In this document: one piece after another, positions 18,527-26,318 of the stretch
Layout of the letters: each line of letters starts with the position of its first letter
Position numbering within the stretch: the stretch's first letter is position 1
NCBI RefSeq assembly: GCF_022803015.1
Contig: NZ_JAFKON010000008.1
Location: 204,880-268,879, forward strand
Length of the DNA: 64,000 nucleotides
Reading direction: 5' to 3'
Source of the DNA: Arthrobacter humicola
GTDB lineage: Bacteria; Actinomycetota; Actinomycetes; Actinomycetales; Micrococcaceae
Made by a program: the position numbers and the translations under genes
The notes under the pieces: generated by a model
What the model saw: only the letters and a program-made list of their open reading frames with translations
What the model was told of the DNA's origin: nothing
The model's database searches: none

Positions 18527-19309
18527 CTATTGGGCGTTGTCTGCGAACCGCAGCTGCAGGATCGTTGCGGTGGTGCCCGCCACGAACGTTCCCGCGAGCA
18601 CAACATAGCTGCCTGGCGGGAGCGAGCCGACAGGATCGGCCACCATACCGATCAGCAGCGGGACGATCGAATAGGGGAACCACTCCGCCCAGCCGGTCTT
18701 GCCGAACAGATTGCCCAGGGCCAGCATCACGAGCGAGAAAGCGATGGGGGCCACTTCGCCTCGGCTCCACACTGCGATCCAGGCGACCACAGGCGCGAGC
18801 AGGAACGAGATCGTCGCAGCGAGGAGCACGTGTGCGATTCCCGCCGCGGCCAACTCTGCCGAGAACCCCGGCAGCCCCAACACCAGTCCGACCGCCATGG
18901 CCTCGACGAGGACTATGACGATGAGCGCCGTCCACCACACGGCCGCGACCGCCAGCTTGGCGACGGCGAACCAATGACGGGCCACGGGCAGCGCGAGCAT
19001 GTTCTTGGCGGTGGCATCACCGTACTCCCGGCCAAACAGGTAGGCGATGATGAAGGTCAGCAGCAGCATCCCGCCGACACCGAAGACCAGCGTGAGCATG
19101 TAGAAGTATTGGAGCCACGTCGCCTCAAGCCCGGCAAGGCTCGCTTTGGTACCCAGAAGCCCCAGCTGGGCCGCCCGCCCCGGTTCGCGCACGATCCACA
19201 TGAAAAGCGCAATACCGAGCGGCATGATCGCGAGCACCGCCAGCGTGGCCCACGTCGCCTTGGCACGGTGGAGCTTCATGAACTCGGTGCCAAGAACCTG
19301 ACCGAACAT
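18527..19309 (-). CDS. ABC-2 type transporter permease
   Basis: 260 aa with about six membrane helices and GREYGDATAKNMLALPVAR in the cytoplasmic loop, a pattern of ABC-2 permeases related to lantibiotic-immunity and drug exporters. Its ATG shares one base with the ATPase stop (TGATG), so the two are translationally coupled. It probably forms a dimeric exporter with the upstream ATPase. The substrate is unknown. No sensor kinase or bacteriocin gene is nearby to suggest one. Confidence 0.85.
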   Translation of the reverse strand: MFGQVLGTEFMKLHRAKATWATLAVLAIMPLGIALFMWIVREPGRAAQLGLLGTKASLAGLEATWLQYFYMLTLVFGVGGMLLLTFIIAYLFGREYGDATAKNMLALPVARHWFAVAKLAVAAVWWTALIVIVLVEAMAVGLVLGLPGFSAELAAAGIAHVLLAATISFLLAPVVAWIAVWSRGEVAPIAFSLVMLALGNLFGKTGWAEWFPYSIVPLLIGMVADPVGSLPPGSYVVLAGTFVAGTTATILQLRFADNAQ

Positions 19310-20133
19310 CAAACCGCGCCGCCTTCGGACGAAGCGCCGGTCCTCCGGCCATCGGCACCGCGCGCATCGCCCGTCCGCGCCAGGAAGTAGCGCTCCAGAT
19401 CCAGTGTGAGCAGCGCCTGCTCGCGCTCTTCCGGGGTGTAGGCGTCGGTCGCGAACGCGCGCGCCTTCGCGGCGAGTTCGTCGCGCGACGACTCCTCGAT
19501 GAGACGGCCGTCGTGGACGATACCGATGCGGTCGGCCAGGTGAGCGACCTCGGCGAGGATGTGGCTCGACATGAAGACGGTGGCGCCGCGATTGTCGGCG
19601 AGCGAACGGAGCAGCTCGCGGATCTCGACTATGCCGGCCGGATCAAGGCCGTTGGCGGGCTCGTCGAGCACGAGCAGTTCGGGGGAGTGCAGCAGTGCGC
19701 GGGCGAGGGCTAGACGCTGTTTGTTGCCGAGCGAGAGCTGCCCGGCGCGCCGATCGGCATAAGGATCCAAGCGCAGCAGCGTGATCGAGTCGGCGACCGA
19801 CCGCGGCGGCGAGCCGGTGAGCCGGCGCTGGATGTCCAGATTCTCGCGCACGGTGAGGTTGGGGTAGGCGGTCGCGGTCTCGACGAGGAAGCCAACGCGG
19901 GCGAACACAGCGGTCTCGCCAGGGATGATGCGCTTGCCCAGGACGGTCACCTCCCCGCTGCTCGGCCGGATCAGGCCGAGCATCATGCGGATGGTTGTCG
20001 TTTTGCCCGCCCCGTTCCTGCCGAGGAACCCGTAGATCTCGCCCCGGCGGACGTCGAGGTTGAGCGAGTCGACGGCGGTGACGTCGCGGTACCGCTTGAC
20101 GAGGGCGCGCGTGGAAACTGCGGTGTCAGGCAT
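19309..20133 (-). CDS. ABC transporter ATP-binding protein (BcrA/CcmA type)
   Basis: 274 aa. It has Walker A GRNGAGKTT, signature LSLGNKQR (an LSxGxxQR variant), Walker B LLVLDEPANGLDP and the switch His in SSHILAEV. The pattern TTTIRMMLGLIRPSSGEV is typical of drug/lantibiotic exporter ATPases. The ATG at 20133 follows AAGGAGG on the minus strand. The C-terminus carries a short disordered extension. It is coupled to the permease at 18527-19309. Confidence 0.93.
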   Translation of the reverse strand: MPDTAVSTRALVKRYRDVTAVDSLNLDVRRGEIYGFLGRNGAGKTTTIRMMLGLIRPSSGEVTVLGKRIIPGETAVFARVGFLVETATAYPNLTVRENLDIQRRLTGSPPRSVADSITLLRLDPYADRRAGQLSLGNKQRLALARALLHSPELLVLDEPANGLDPAGIVEIRELLRSLADNRGATVFMSSHILAEVAHLADRIGIVHDGRLIEESSRDELAAKARAFATDAYTPEEREQALLTLDLERYFLARTGDARGADGRRTGASSEGGAV

Positions 20134-20248
20134 GGGGCTCCTCCTTGGCCCCATCCTGCCACCACGCCCGGAGCGTTCACAGGGTGAAGCTGCGGCTGCA
20201 TCAGGCTCCCGCGCCGTCGGGTGCGAGAATGGAGGCGGTTCCGGCTGC

Positions 20249-20279
20249 TTGTGTTACCGGGACCGTCCAGTGCTAATAC
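20249..20279 (+). promoter_or_regulatory. Possible promoter of the queuosine-precursor transporter
   Basis: An extended -10 TGCTAATAC (20271-20279) lies 19 bases after TTGTGT (20249-20254) and about 70 bases before the yhhQ start. The spacing is slightly long. It would give a leader of roughly 60 bases. It is predicted from sequence shape alone. Confidence 0.3.
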
Positions 20280-20348
20280 AGCCGGCCGCCCAGCGTGTTC
20301 CCTTTGCGGGTGTGGGCCGCCGAGCGAACCACTACGAATGGAATACCC

Positions 20349-21044
20349 ATGACTTCCGCCAAGACCTTCCCGGCGTCAGCCGCACCAAGGTTCGCCTCGA
20401 TCGGATCCCCACATTTCGGCATCATGCTCGCTGTCATGGCCGTGGTGCTGATCCTGTCCAACATCGGGGCGTCCAAGGGCGTAGCGATCGGCCCCGTCAT
20501 CACCGACGGGGGCTTCTTCCTCTTCCCGCTGGCGTACATCCTGGGCGATGTCATCAGCGAGGTCTACGGCTTCAAAGTGGCGCGCAAGGCCATCATCACC
20601 AGCTTTGCGCTGTCCGTCTTCGCGTCGCTCTGCTACTGGGTCATCATCGCCCTTCCGGGGTTCGACAACGAATACGGTTCCGTCAAGCAGGCAGCTCTGG
20701 AAGGCGCACTGGGACCGGTCCCGCAGATTGTGCTGGCATCGCTGCTGGCCTTCCTCGCCGGCCAGACCATCAACTCCTGGATCCTGGTGAAGATGAAGGC
20801 GCGGACCGGGGAAAGGTCCCTGTGGGCGCGCATCATGGGCTCCTCCGTGGCGGGTGAGTTCGTGGACACCCTGATTTTCTGCAGCATCGCCGCATCCGTG
20901 ATCGGGATTACCGACGCCGCGATGTTCGTGAACTACGTCCTCGTGGGCTTCCTCTACAAGACCCTCGTGGAGTTCGCCTTCGTCCCGCTGACCTCGCTCG
21001 CCATCGGCTGGGTCAAGAAGCGCGAACCGAGCTACGGCGCCTAG
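20349..21044 (+). CDS. yhhQ: Queuosine precursor transporter (VUT family)
   Basis: 231 aa with about six membrane segments. ILSNIGASKG, GFFLFPLAYILGDVISEVYG and GSSVAGEFVDTLIF are hallmarks of YhhQ (COG1738), which imports queuine or preQ1-type deazapurines. The ATG at 20349 has a weak ribosome site. The tRNA-guanine transglycosylase gene lies 1.4 kb away, so the pair is likely a queuosine salvage unit. Whether it imports queuine, preQ1 or preQ0 cannot be told from this sequence. Confidence 0.9.
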   Translation: MTSAKTFPASAAPRFASIGSPHFGIMLAVMAVVLILSNIGASKGVAIGPVITDGGFFLFPLAYILGDVISEVYGFKVARKAIITSFALSVFASLCYWVIIALPGFDNEYGSVKQAALEGALGPVPQIVLASLLAFLAGQTINSWILVKMKARTGERSLWARIMGSSVAGEFVDTLIFCSIAASVIGITDAAMFVNYVLVGFLYKTLVEFAFVPLTSLAIGWVKKREPSYGA

Positions 21045-21110
21045 GACTCCTCCTCATCCTCCGGCCGCCGGCCAGTTGGGAGCCGGCCGGTTCGGAGCCA
21101 GCAGCCGCCC

Positions 21111-21174
21111 AATTCGCCGGAAACCCGCGGTGTCGCCGTAAGTTTCCGACGACATGGCGCGCTACCGGCGAATT
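21111..21174. repeat. Nested palindrome, family 1 copy D
   Basis: The outer arms AATTCGCCGG (21111-21120) and CCGGCGAATT (21165-21174) are perfectly complementary. The inner arms, around TGTCGCCGTAA and TTTCCGACGACA, pair only partly, so this copy seems decayed. It lies between the convergent yhhQ and AbiEi-type genes. Confidence 0.72.
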
Positions 21175-21228
21175 CGAGTCTTTGGGGTGCGGGCTGCGGG
21201 GTGCCGGGCGCCGCAACGCATTCGACGC

Positions 21229-22170
21229 TCAGGGGTACCGGCGGCCGGCCAGCGCATGCAGCAGACGGTGCTTGAATTCCTGCTCGCGAAAGAGGTCCTT
21301 CCACTCCACGCGGACGAACCGCCAGCCCTCTTCCACCAAGGCCTTCTCCCGGCGCCGTTCCTCGAAGAGCACCTCGGCCGTGGGACTGTAGTCGAAGTAC
21401 TTGATTTTGCCGTCGAACTCGAGGGCGACCTTTTCCTCCTTCCATGCAAAGTCCAGGCGATGGCGCCCGGCGCGGCTCGACACTTCCAGCTGCGGCTCAG
21501 GTGGCCGGATCCGCAGCCGCAGGATCAGGTCGCGGGTCAGGGTCTCGCCGGGAGATTCGGAGCGCGGATCGGCCGCGGCCAGGACGCGGCGGAAAGTCCG
21601 AATGCCCCGGCGGCCGTCCAGATCATCTGCCATGGCCTGCAGGGCGCCCGGGTCCGCGCCGAGTCGAAGCGCGTGGTCGGTGAGGATCAACGCCTGCCTG
21701 TAGGGCAGCAGCATGGCGCAGTCGGCCGTCGTGCGCTCCAGGGAAGTGGTCCGGAGGCCGTTCACCACGGCGACGTCATGGTCGGCGAAGGGGCGCGTGT
21801 GGCAGCGGACGTCCCTGCCGTGACGCTCGTTCGAAGGCCGTACCTTCTGGAGGACATGGATCACGTCATCCACTTCCCACAGGTGGAGAAGGCGGAGGCG
21901 CGCTGCGGAAGTGTGGCTGTAGTGGAAGGCACCTGTCGACGTCGTACGCGTTCCGTGGGCATGCGCGTAGATGAGCTGCCGGCTCCGGACAGTAGGCGAC
22001 TGGACGTTCCAGAGACTGGCGCGGATGTAGCAGCCGTGCCGGAGCCGGACGAGAGTGCCTGAATCGAGGAGCGAGCGGATGGCGCGCGAGCTGAAGCCGA
22101 GATCCAGGAGCTGTTCGGTGCGCCAGAGGTTACCGGTCGGCGGCAGCTCCAGCACGGGGTTATGCGTCAT
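21229..22170 (-). CDS. AbiEi-type antitoxin-domain protein with C-terminal DUF559 nuclease-like domain
   Basis: 313 aa. The N-terminal winged helix (WRTEQLLDLGFSSRAIRSLL) matches type IV antitoxin AbiEi-like domains. The middle has the conserved TSLERTTADCAMLL. The C-terminus carries a Vsr/DUF559-type PD-(D/E)XK pattern: HRLDFAWKEEKVALEFDGK followed by RRREKALVEEGWRFVRVEW. The residues Asp, then Glu-x-Asp-x-Lys, could form a nuclease active site. No AbiEii toxin gene is adjacent. Such proteins are frequent and numerous in Actinobacteria, and the function is not known. Defence is possible but not shown. Confidence 0.78.
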   Translation of the reverse strand: MTHNPVLELPPTGNLWRTEQLLDLGFSSRAIRSLLDSGTLVRLRHGCYIRASLWNVQSPTVRSRQLIYAHAHGTRTTSTGAFHYSHTSAARLRLLHLWEVDDVIHVLQKVRPSNERHGRDVRCHTRPFADHDVAVVNGLRTTSLERTTADCAMLLPYRQALILTDHALRLGADPGALQAMADDLDGRRGIRTFRRVLAAADPRSESPGETLTRDLILRLRIRPPEPQLEVSSRAGRHRLDFAWKEEKVALEFDGKIKYFDYSPTAEVLFEERRREKALVEEGWRFVRVEWKDLFREQEFKHRLLHALAGRRYP

Positions 22171-22285
22171 GCCACCAGCTTCGGCCGCCGCAGGAGCGGG
22201 CGGGAGGCCCCGCCGTCGCTATGTGGATAACACGAGAGCGCCGCACCTTGGCTTCTTTTGGGGACGGCTGCTTTGGACGCCGCCC

Positions 22286-22349
22286 AATTCGCCGGAACTT
22301 GGCGAGGGCGCCGCAAAGTTACGGCGAAGTCGGTGGTTTCCCGCGAATT
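22286..22349. repeat. Nested palindrome, family 1 copy E
   Basis: The outer arms AATTCGCCGGAA (22286-22297) and TTCCCGCGAATT (22338-22349) match with one mismatch. The inner arms around GCGCCGCAA and TTACGGCGAA pair only partly. It lies past the 3' end of tgt and upstream of the AbiEi-type gene, so it is again at a gene end. Confidence 0.68.
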
Positions 22350-22427
22350 CGAGAGGCCGGCCGCTTCGGGTGGGAACGCGGGCGGTGGTGCCGCGGACGA
22401 TGAGGTCCGGCTCGACGCCGGGACGCC

Positions 22428-23726
22428 CTAGGAGTAGTAGTTCGCCAGGGTCTCGGTCTTGAACTCGAAGAACTTGCCTGCCTCGATGGCGAGCCGGGCG
22501 TCGTCGACCATCTTCACCACGAAGCGCTCGTTGTGGATCGAGATCAGGGTGGCCGAGACCATCTCCTTGGCCTTGAACAGGTGATGGATGTAGGCCCGCG
22601 AATAGTTCAGGCAGGCGTAGCAGTCGCAGCCTTCCTGCAGCGGGCCGAAGTCGCGTTTGTACTTGGCGCCGGAGAGGTTGAACCGGCCGGTGGGGTGGTA
22701 GAACGCCGAGTTGCGGGCCACCCGGGTGGGGGAGACGCAGTCGAAGGTGTCCGCGCCGTTTTCAATGGCCGTGAAGATGTCGTCCGGTTCGGAGATGCCC
22801 AGCAGGTGCCGCGGCTTGTTCTCCGGCAGTTCCTCGTTGCACCAGCGCACGATCGTGCCGAGGTTCTCTTTCTCCAGCGCCCCGCCGATCCCGAAGCCGT
22901 CGAAGTTCATGGCGCCGAGATCGCGGCAGGCCTTGCGGCGCAGGTCCTCGTATTGGGCGCCCTGGATCACCCCGAACAGGGCCTGGTAGGGCTTGCCGGC
23001 GCGCTCGTCCGTGAGCCGCAAGTGCTCGGTGATGCACCGCTCGGCCCAGCGCCGGGTCCGCTCCAGGGACTCCTCCTGGTAGCCGCGGGAGTTCTGCAGC
23101 GTGGTGAGCTCGTCGAACGCGAACATGATGTCCGCGCCGATCTGGTGCTGGACGTTCATGGAGATCTCGGGGCTGAAGCGGTGCCGGTCGCCGTTGAGAT
23201 GGCTCTTGAACCACACGCCTTCCTCGTCCACGTGGGCCAGGCGTTCTTTCCCGGGGGCGACGGCGTCGTCGGGCCCTGAATTGTCCACCGACTTCATGTC
23301 GATGACCTTCTTGAACCCGGAGCCCAGGCTCATCACCTGGAAACCACCGGAATCGGTGAACGTGGGCCCGCGCCAGTTCATGAACGCGCCCAGGCCGCCG
23401 GCCTCGTCCAGGATGTCCGCGCCCGGCTGCAGGTACAGGTGGTAGGCGTTGGCCAGCACCGCCTGCGCGCCGAGTTCGGCGATGGATTCCGGCAGCACGG
23501 ACTTGACCGTGGCCTTGGTGCCGACGGCGATGAACGCCGGGGTCTGGATCTCCCCGTGCGGGGTGGCGATGGTGCCGGTCCGGCCCAGGAACTCACCGCC
23601 GTTGGCGGCAACCTGCCCGGCCGACGGCGGGCACGCCTCGCTCAGGCGTTTGCCCACGCGGAAGGAGAATTCGGACTGCCGGGCGGGCGCGGGGGACGAA
23701 GACGCGAAGTCAGGATTGGCTGGCAC
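22428..23726 (-). CDS. tgt: tRNA-guanine(34) transglycosylase
   Basis: 432 aa. It swaps guanine 34 of GUN-anticodon tRNAs for a queuosine-type base. The general base lies in FTDSGGFQVMSLG, the nucleophile in DTFDCVSPTR, and the zinc site in CDCYACLNYSRAYIHHLF. The chain starts at a GTG (23726) with a long disordered leader of about 35 residues before the core. An ATG close to the core was not found. It is linked with yhhQ nearby: queuine or preQ1 import, then insertion. QueA and QueG/QueH are not in this window. Confidence 0.95.
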   Translation of the reverse strand: MPANPDFASSSPAPARQSEFSFRVGKRLSEACPPSAGQVAANGGEFLGRTGTIATPHGEIQTPAFIAVGTKATVKSVLPESIAELGAQAVLANAYHLYLQPGADILDEAGGLGAFMNWRGPTFTDSGGFQVMSLGSGFKKVIDMKSVDNSGPDDAVAPGKERLAHVDEEGVWFKSHLNGDRHRFSPEISMNVQHQIGADIMFAFDELTTLQNSRGYQEESLERTRRWAERCITEHLRLTDERAGKPYQALFGVIQGAQYEDLRRKACRDLGAMNFDGFGIGGALEKENLGTIVRWCNEELPENKPRHLLGISEPDDIFTAIENGADTFDCVSPTRVARNSAFYHPTGRFNLSGAKYKRDFGPLQEGCDCYACLNYSRAYIHHLFKAKEMVSATLISIHNERFVVKMVDDARLAIEAGKFFEFKTETLANYYS

Positions 23727-23759
23727 GGTTCAAGTGTGCCAGCTAACGCAGCTCAGGAC

Positions 23760-24485
23760 TCAGTGGACGGGATCCGATGTGGGGTAGTTCTCAGCCCGCC
23801 ACTTGTCCCAGTAGTCGCGGACCGCCTCCAGCTGGTGGGCCCCGAGGTCGTAGGTGGAGACGATTGCGAGGGATCCGCCGTCGGGCCGGACGTCGGCGAT
23901 GGCGGGCTGGTCCGCCACGATCAGCAGGCCGTCCCCGTGCTCGGCATAGTTGTGGACCGTCAGGCCCACCTGGTGGTTGCTGCGGAACCACACTTTGCCG
24001 GAGATTTCCTCGCCCGTGGGCAGGGTGAGCGAATACGGGTCCCCCGGCGACGGGACATCATTGAGCCCCAGTTTCTCTATCGCGGAACCGCCGGAGCCGG
24101 GCACGGAGAAGAAGAAGGTCCGGCGCTTGCCGTGCGGGTGCCGTTCCAGGGAGAAGCGCAACTGGTGGAGGAATGTCAACCAGCCCTGGGTGATGTCCTC
24201 GTCCCAGGCCGCCCACTCGGAATTGTGGTCGATTGCCGCCCGGGTGACGCTGACCTCCGTGCCCGTGGGGACAGGTTTCAGGGTGAAAACGTCGCCGCCG
24301 TCGACCACCAGGGAGGTGTGGTCGGCGCCTTCGACCACATTGGGGCCGAAGTAGATTTCGTTGATTTCGGCCTCTTGGTCATCGGCCACCCAGCCGTGCC
24401 ATTGGGCGATCTTGGCGGGTTCGCGCAGCATGGTCCAAACTTGCTGCGCGTCGGAATTGATCACAACGCTCAGATTGTTCGTCAT
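23760..24485 (-). CDS. SRPBCC (START-like) domain protein
   Basis: 241 aa with the SRPBCC pattern: VVINSDAQQVWTMLREPAKIAQWHGW at the N-terminus, a hydrophobic cavity core, and LTFLHQLRFSLERHPHGKRR at the end of the first domain. A second half (residues ~130-241) with PTGEEISGKVWFRSN may be a second, diverged domain. Related proteins bind small hydrophobic ligands or act as stress (AHSA1-like) factors. No specific role can be given. Confidence 0.8.
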   Translation of the reverse strand: MTNNLSVVINSDAQQVWTMLREPAKIAQWHGWVADDQEAEINEIYFGPNVVEGADHTSLVVDGGDVFTLKPVPTGTEVSVTRAAIDHNSEWAAWDEDITQGWLTFLHQLRFSLERHPHGKRRTFFFSVPGSGGSAIEKLGLNDVPSPGDPYSLTLPTGEEISGKVWFRSNHQVGLTVHNYAEHGDGLLIVADQPAIADVRPDGGSLAIVSTYDLGAHQLEAVRDYWDKWRAENYPTSDPVH

Positions 24486-24537
24486 GGGGTGAATCTACAA
24501 CTCCGTGCCCGCCACGGGTAGGGCCCAACGCTAGACC

Positions 24538-25620
24538 TCAGGCGCGGACCGATTCGAGCTCGTTGGCGATCCGGCGTTCCAGCTCAACGGTGCCGATCGT
24601 TTCGGAGCCGCCGTGCGCGCGCAGGAACAGGAGCGCCTCGAGCCGCAGCAGGCGCCAGTCGCGTTCCGCATCCTGGTTCGCGTTGTCGATCGAGCGGAAG
24701 ATTTCCTTGTCGTACAGGTTGGGCTCGTTGAGCGAGCGCTGGCGCACCTTGGCGTTGATCCTGGCCTTGAACGGGTCCGTTTCCATGGCCTCCGGCGCGC
24801 GGAGCAGTTTCTCGTAGATCCCGGCGCGCTGGTCCTGACCCAGCTGGCGGCAGATGTAGCTGGAGAGCGCCAGCGATGACTCCACGGAGGCCCAGCGGTC
24901 GGGGTTGCCGTCGAACGGCAGGACGTTGAGCAGGTCCGCGACCGCCAGGGCGTTGTCGGGGTCCTTGAGGGTGACGAAGAGCTCGTGCGCGAGGTCGCTG
25001 AGATCCTTCAGGCAGCTCCCGGACTTGGTGTTGATGCCCTTGGCGAGCCGTTCACTGAGCAGGAGCACCCCGACGGCGCCCGGATGGGCCTCGGCCGCGG
25101 CCTCCACCACCGACTCCGGCGTGCCGTCGGGTGCCGGGATGAGCGCCAGGTCCGCTTCGCTGGGTCCGCTCACGGCGGGGGGCGCAACAGGCTGGGGAGG
25201 AACGACGACGGCGGCGGCCGCCGTATTGTCGGGCCCGGCAGCGTCGGAGCCAGGTGCGTCGGACCCAGCAGTGTCGGATTCAGCTGCGTCGGGCCCAGGT
25301 GCGACCGGCTCAGCCTCGTCCGGCGCGGGGGCGCCGAAATCGGAAGGAGCTGGCGTGCCGGTCGCGCCGCCGTCGGACGCCGGGGTGCCGGCCCCGGCGT
25401 CGTCCGTAACGCGGACCAGTGATCCCGCCGCGATCCGCAGCACACCGCCACCGCTGAGGGTCGCCAACACCATGGCGGGAGTCCCAAAGTCGTCGGTTTC
25501 GACATCCACGCGATGGATCTCGGCGGAGCGGTTTCCGTCGGGCAGAATCAGGTGGTCACCGGCCCGCAGAGATCCAGCCTGCTGTTCACTGTAGTTCCGG
25601 GAGGCTGGGGGGTGGGTCAT
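24538..25620 (-). CDS. Protein of unknown function with Ala/Asp/Pro-rich linker (possible DUF6707)
   Basis: 360 aa, not firmly recognised. The N-terminal ~75 residues form a small beta-rich domain (SLRAGDHLILPDGNRSAEIHRV). Then comes a low-complexity linker of about 90 residues rich in Pro, Ala, Asp and Gly with repeats such as GSDAPGSDAAGPD. The C-terminal ~190 residues are all helical (DLAHELFVTLKDPDNALAVADLLNVLPFDG). The helical part resembles an uncharacterised Arthrobacter family, tentatively DUF6707. The ATG at 25620 follows AAGGACTCCCG. It lies upstream of the SRPBCC gene on the same strand with a 52-base gap. Confidence 0.65.
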   Translation of the reverse strand: MTHPPASRNYSEQQAGSLRAGDHLILPDGNRSAEIHRVDVETDDFGTPAMVLATLSGGGVLRIAAGSLVRVTDDAGAGTPASDGGATGTPAPSDFGAPAPDEAEPVAPGPDAAESDTAGSDAPGSDAAGPDNTAAAAVVVPPQPVAPPAVSGPSEADLALIPAPDGTPESVVEAAAEAHPGAVGVLLLSERLAKGINTKSGSCLKDLSDLAHELFVTLKDPDNALAVADLLNVLPFDGNPDRWASVESSLALSSYICRQLGQDQRAGIYEKLLRAPEAMETDPFKARINAKVRQRSLNEPNLYDKEIFRSIDNANQDAERDWRLLRLEALLFLRAHGGSETIGTVELERRIANELESVRA

Positions 25621-25740
25621 CGGGAGTCCTTAAAGTTCTCTTGCGGTCCGCCCAACAGTCTACAAAATCGGCCGCACGAAGTCGGGGACGCAGGGGAGCC
25701 CCCGAGAGTCCCCGGCCGGCGCCGGGCCCAAGGGAACCGG

Positions 25741-26280
25741 CTAGTTGCCGACTCCCGCGAAAGCCAGGGCCTGCCGGATCAGGGCCCCCCGGCCGCCGCT
25801 GAATTCGAGCTGCACGTCCGTGCCCATGACCTCCTGCGGGGTCATCCAGGTCAGCTCAAGGGCGTCCTGCCGTGGGGAGCATTCGCCGGTCACAGGAATG
25901 ATGTACGCCAGGGCAACGGCGTGCTGGCGGTCGTCCGTGAAGCCGGTATGGGACGGCGACGGGAAGTACTCGGCCACGGTGAACGGCACCGGGCTGACCG
26001 GAAGCTGCGGGAAGGCGAGCGGGCCCAGGTCCTTCTCCATGTGGCGGAGCAGGGCGGCGCGGATGGTCTCGCGGTAGAGAACGCGGCCGGACACCAGGGA
26101 CCGGACCATGGTGCCGTCCTCGTCGGCCTGCAGGAGGGTGCCGACCTCGTTCACGAACCCTAGGGGGTCCAGCCGGACCGGAACGGCCTCGACATAGACC
26201 ATCGGCAGCCTGCCCCGCGCTTCGAACAGGTCGTCGTCGGAGAGCCAGCCGGGATTCGGGTCAGGGGTGCGCACATTCAT
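25741..26280 (-). CDS. NUDIX-like hydrolase family protein (DUF4916)
   Basis: 179 aa. The sequence (MVYVEAVPVRLDPLGFVNEV, GRVLYRETIRAALLRHMEKDLG) fits the NUDIX fold but lacks a complete GX5EX7REUXEEXGU box: the central box reads RVLYRETIRAALLRHMEKDLG, with RE but not REXXEE. This is typical of the actinobacterial DUF4916 group. Catalysis is uncertain. It lies just downstream of the regulator at 26319-27512 on the same strand. Confidence 0.75.
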   Translation of the reverse strand: MNVRTPDPNPGWLSDDDLFEARGRLPMVYVEAVPVRLDPLGFVNEVGTLLQADEDGTMVRSLVSGRVLYRETIRAALLRHMEKDLGPLAFPQLPVSPVPFTVAEYFPSPSHTGFTDDRQHAVALAYIIPVTGECSPRQDALELTWMTPQEVMGTDVQLEFSGGRGALIRQALAFAGVGN

Positions 26281-26318
26281 GGTTAAGTTCTACCCCATCC
26301 CGTCCCCGAACCCCGGCG

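Noticed and set aside
18527..20133. The ABC exporter pair as a lantibiotic self-immunity locus
   Set aside because: No lantibiotic precursor, modification enzyme or two-component system is nearby, so only the generic exporter call is kept.
20280..20348. A preQ1 riboswitch in the yhhQ leader
   Set aside because: The leader is only about 60 bases, and I could not find the conserved preQ1-I or preQ1-II pairing. A covariance search would be needed.
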